DNA of 64,000 nucleotides from Marinitoga lauensis. Its GTDB lineage: Bacteria > Thermotogota > Thermotogae > Petrotogales > Petrotogaceae. The stretch lies in NCBI RefSeq assembly GCF_004135675.1, contig NZ_QHLX01000004.1:124001-188000 (forward strand). Reading direction: 5' to 3'. The notes under the pieces are model-generated. The model searched no databases. It was not told where the DNA came from and saw only the letters and a list, made by a program, of their open reading frames with translations. Of this stretch, positions 61,826 to 64,000 are shown piece by piece. Positions within the stretch are counted from its first letter, which is position 1. The number at the start of each line of letters is the position of its first letter. A program made the translations under genes and the position numbers.

Positions 61826-64000
61826 ATCGGAAAAAGCATTGTAAATGTCTTTAATATCAGCGGAATATTTTTTTAAAATTTCCAGTAATTTCGGATTAAA
61901 GTTTTCTGGTGAAGTTCTATCGTCACCATTTAGAATTATTTTCAATGTTTTTTCGTGTGAAAAGGCATCTTTATAAGGTCTTTTTGAGCGTAATGCATCA
62001 TATACATCAACAATTGATACAATCTGTGCTTCTATAGGAATTTCGTCTCCTTTTAAATTAAAAGGATAACCTCCTCCATTATATTTTTCATGATGGTATA
62101 AAGCAATTTTTAAAGCTGTTTCAAAGTACGGATCATTACCCAGAAGCCTTTTTGCATAAATTGTGTGTTTTTTCATAATTTCAAATTCTTCATCTGTTAA
62201 ACGTGTTTTTTTATTTAAAATTTCTAATGGAATAAAAATTTTCCCTATATCATGTAAAGGAGCAAATTCTCGAATTTCTAATATTTTTTCATCTGATAAA
62301 CCTAACTTTTTCGCAACAAATGAAGCTAATTCTCCAACTCTGTATATATGCTGTCCTGTGATGTCATCATGAGCTTCAGCTACTAAAGCTAATTTATTTG
62401 CAAAGTTTAAATAGGCATTTTTGATCTTATCAATATTTAATTTTTTTGAGAGAATAGATTTTGCCAGATTAATAAAAGATTGGAATATTTTTTTATCTTC
62501 ATCGTCAAAACTTTCATTACTGTTTTCCGCTATATCCAGAGAAAAATTCAAAATTATATTTTTATCTATATATGCTGTTGCAAGCATAATTTCCTTAACA
62601 TTTTTTACGGCTCGCGAAAATTTTTTTAGAGTGTTTTCGTCAAAAATAGATTCATTAAATTTTCTTAATTCATTACTTTTAAAAATTTGGATTTTTTCTT
62701 GTGTTTGTATCATATATTTTCTCTTTAATTCCAGGGATTTCAATATATTAATATCATATCCAGCTACTGAGAGAAATTGCCATCTTTCTCCTTTTCCGAT
62801 AGAAATGCTTCCATAATTGGCTTTTTTTATAATTTTCAAAGCATTTTTAAGTAAATAATCAAAATACATTTCCAAGTTTATATTTTTTTCTTCTAGATTA
62901 TATATAAGATTAATGACTTCCTCTAACTTTTTATTTGCATCAAGTAATTCTTTGTTTTTTTGTTCCAATTTTTTTTGAGATTTTATAATTTCAGTAATAT
63001 CAACCCAGAGAACCAATAATCCTTTTTCATTATTATTTAATGGAATTGATGTTTTATAATCTTTAAAATACAAAATTTTATCTTTTATAACTAATTTAAA
63101 ATTATCAACATATCCTTTTTTTTCATCAGATATTATTTCAATATCTTCAATAACAGAATCTTCTAATAGCTTTTTATTATTATTATCAAATATTTCTAAC
63201 AAATTTTTTCCAATTAAATCACTCTTTTTCATTTCGAGAAGATTGGCTAAAGCATTATTAGCAAAAATGATTTTTTGCTCTATATTTTTTATATATATTG
63301 GATTTGGCGAAAGATTAACAATTTCTTCTATAAGTTTTTTTGAATTATTCAGTTCTGTTATTTTCGCTTCTAATTCCAAAAGTGCATTTTTAAGACTTTT
63401 TGTCCTTTTGTCAACTTTTCTTTTTAATAGTTTTGAATAAAAATAGAATAAAGCAATAATTATGGAAACAGTAATAATTCCGAATACTATACTAATTTTT
63501 AACCATACCGGAATTTTTTCTCGTATAACTGGTTCAAAATATTTATCAAATGTCTTATAATAAAAAGACGTATTGTTTTCTTTTAGTTTTACTATATTTT
63601 TATCAAAAATATCAAAAATTTTTTTAAGGTTATCATCTTTTTTATACATGATAAATCCGCCAACTGGTTTGAAAATAATAGATGTTTTATTTACTTTATA
63701 ATTTTTTTCCTGATCAAGACCAAAAAATCTCGGCACAACTCCAGCATCAATCTTTTTTTGATTTAAATTTTCGAAAATATCTTTATATGAGTCAAATTCA
63801 ATAAAATCTGCCTTAATTTTAAAACTATTCAAAATATCTTTTATTCCAGCATTGCCTTCATAAAAGATATCTGTTTTCATAACTCCAATTTTTAAGCCTT
63901 TTAAATCAAGTAACGAATTAAGATGTAAATTATTTCTTGTGTATACAACAGCCCACTCAAAAAATACAGGATCTTTATTGAAGTAAAAATTTGCAGCCCT
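61823..64000 (-). CDS. Membrane sensor with periplasmic binding-type domain, PAS and HD-GYP output (runs off window end)
   Basis: At least 725 residues; the frame is open to base 64000, so the N-terminus is outside. First comes part of an SBP_bac_3-like periplasmic domain (LKGLKIGVMKTD, then AGVVPRFFG). A membrane helix (VWLKISIVFGIITVSIIIAL) and coiled coil follow, then a PAS domain (LSPNPIYIKNIEQKIIFANN), a GAF-like region and HD-GYP. The HD-GYP metal motifs are HDITGQHIYRV, HDIGKIFIP, KKHTIYAKRLL, HHEKYNGGGYP and DVYDALRS. The output most likely hydrolyses cyclic di-GMP in response to a small ligand outside the cell. Intact within the window. Confidence 0.88.
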   Translation of the reverse strand, partial: RAANFYFNKDPVFFEWAVVYTRNNLHLNSLLDLKGLKIGVMKTDIFYEGNAGIKDILNSFKIKADFIEFDSYKDIFENLNQKKIDAGVVPRFFGLDQEKNYKVNKTSIIFKPVGGFIMYKKDDNLKKIFDIFDKNIVKLKENNTSFYYKTFDKYFEPVIREKIPVWLKISIVFGIITVSIIIALFYFYSKLLKRKVDKRTKSLKNALLELEAKITELNNSKKLIEEIVNLSPNPIYIKNIEQKIIFANNALANLLEMKKSDLIGKNLLEIFDNNNKKLLEDSVIEDIEIISDEKKGYVDNFKLVIKDKILYFKDYKTSIPLNNNEKGLLVLWVDITEIIKSQKKLEQKNKELLDANKKLEEVINLIYNLEEKNINLEMYFDYLLKNALKIIKKANYGSISIGKGERWQFLSVAGYDINILKSLELKRKYMIQTQEKIQIFKSNELRKFNESIFDENTLKKFSRAVKNVKEIMLATAYIDKNIILNFSLDIAENSNESFDDEDKKIFQSFINLAKSILSKKLNIDKIKNAYLNFANKLALVAEAHDDITGQHIYRVGELASFVAKKLGLSDEKILEIREFAPLHDIGKIFIPLEILNKKTRLTDEEFEIMKKHTIYAKRLLGNDPYFETALKIALYHHEKYNGGGYPFNLKGDEIPIEAQIVSIVDVYDALRSKRPYKDAFSHEKTLKIILNGDDRTSPENFNPKLLEILKKYSADIKDIYNAFSD

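Overview
The window is AT-rich (roughly 30% G+C by eye) and gene-dense. The gene set fits a fermentative, outer-sheathed anaerobe of the Thermotogota, most likely Marinitoga or another Petrotogaceae member. This placement is inferred from gene content, not from a marker search. Supporting genes are an adenosylcobalamin-type ribonucleotide reductase, a protein disulfide oxidoreductase next to thioredoxin reductase, acetate kinase, NAD(P)-glutamate dehydrogenase, two secreted GH13 amylases, two Cys-type NADH/CoA-disulfide reductases and several signal-peptide beta-rich envelope proteins.

Layout. 0-0.9 kb: end of a 7TMR-DISM-type membrane sensor (minus). 1.0-15.3 kb: four very large exported proteins (plus): a ~2230-residue chain of about 20 Ig-like repeats, a beta-barrel-like protein ending in Phe, a ~1170-residue lipoprotein and a second barrel-like protein. 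15.3-17.2 kb: an IS1634-like insertion sequence flanked by a 420-bp direct repeat. 17.6-24.9 kb: NUDIX hydrolase, gdhA, ackA and a MacB-like ABC transporter. 24.9-30.5 kb: pstSCAB-phoU-phoB-phoR as one minus-strand operon. 30.6-34.7 kb: two outer-membrane-like proteins and an ABC exporter. 35-45 kb: a small exported protein, amylase 1, tRNA-Lys/Leu/Gly, a phosphodiesterase, an MFS carrier, the two flavin disulfide reductases and amylase 2. 46-47.7 kb: an arsR / arsP-like permease / mini-thioredoxin operon. 48-49.6 kb: an NhaC antiporter. 49.7-54.2 kb: two ABC exporters around a 40-residue Cys-containing peptide gene. 54.8-56.9 kb: an AAA-ATPase/PDDEXK protein and an acidic hypothetical. 57-61.7 kb: nrdJ and padR-pdo-trxB. 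61.8 kb to the end: an HD-GYP sensor that runs off the window.

Reading-frame quality dominates the annotation. I count about 29 single-gene frame breaks. Nearly all are repaired by adding one base to a homopolymer run, and they hit housekeeping genes (nrdJ three times, phoU twice, pstC) as often as accessory ones. The two copies of the 420-bp repeat differ by exactly such a base. I therefore give each broken gene as one CDS with the break named. Consensus error is the simplest explanation.

The most interesting items are the IS1634-like element with its long target duplication, the small peptide embedded between exporters, the four-gene giant envelope cluster, a 29-residue membrane peptide behind amylase 2, and a structured intergenic repeat found in two places.
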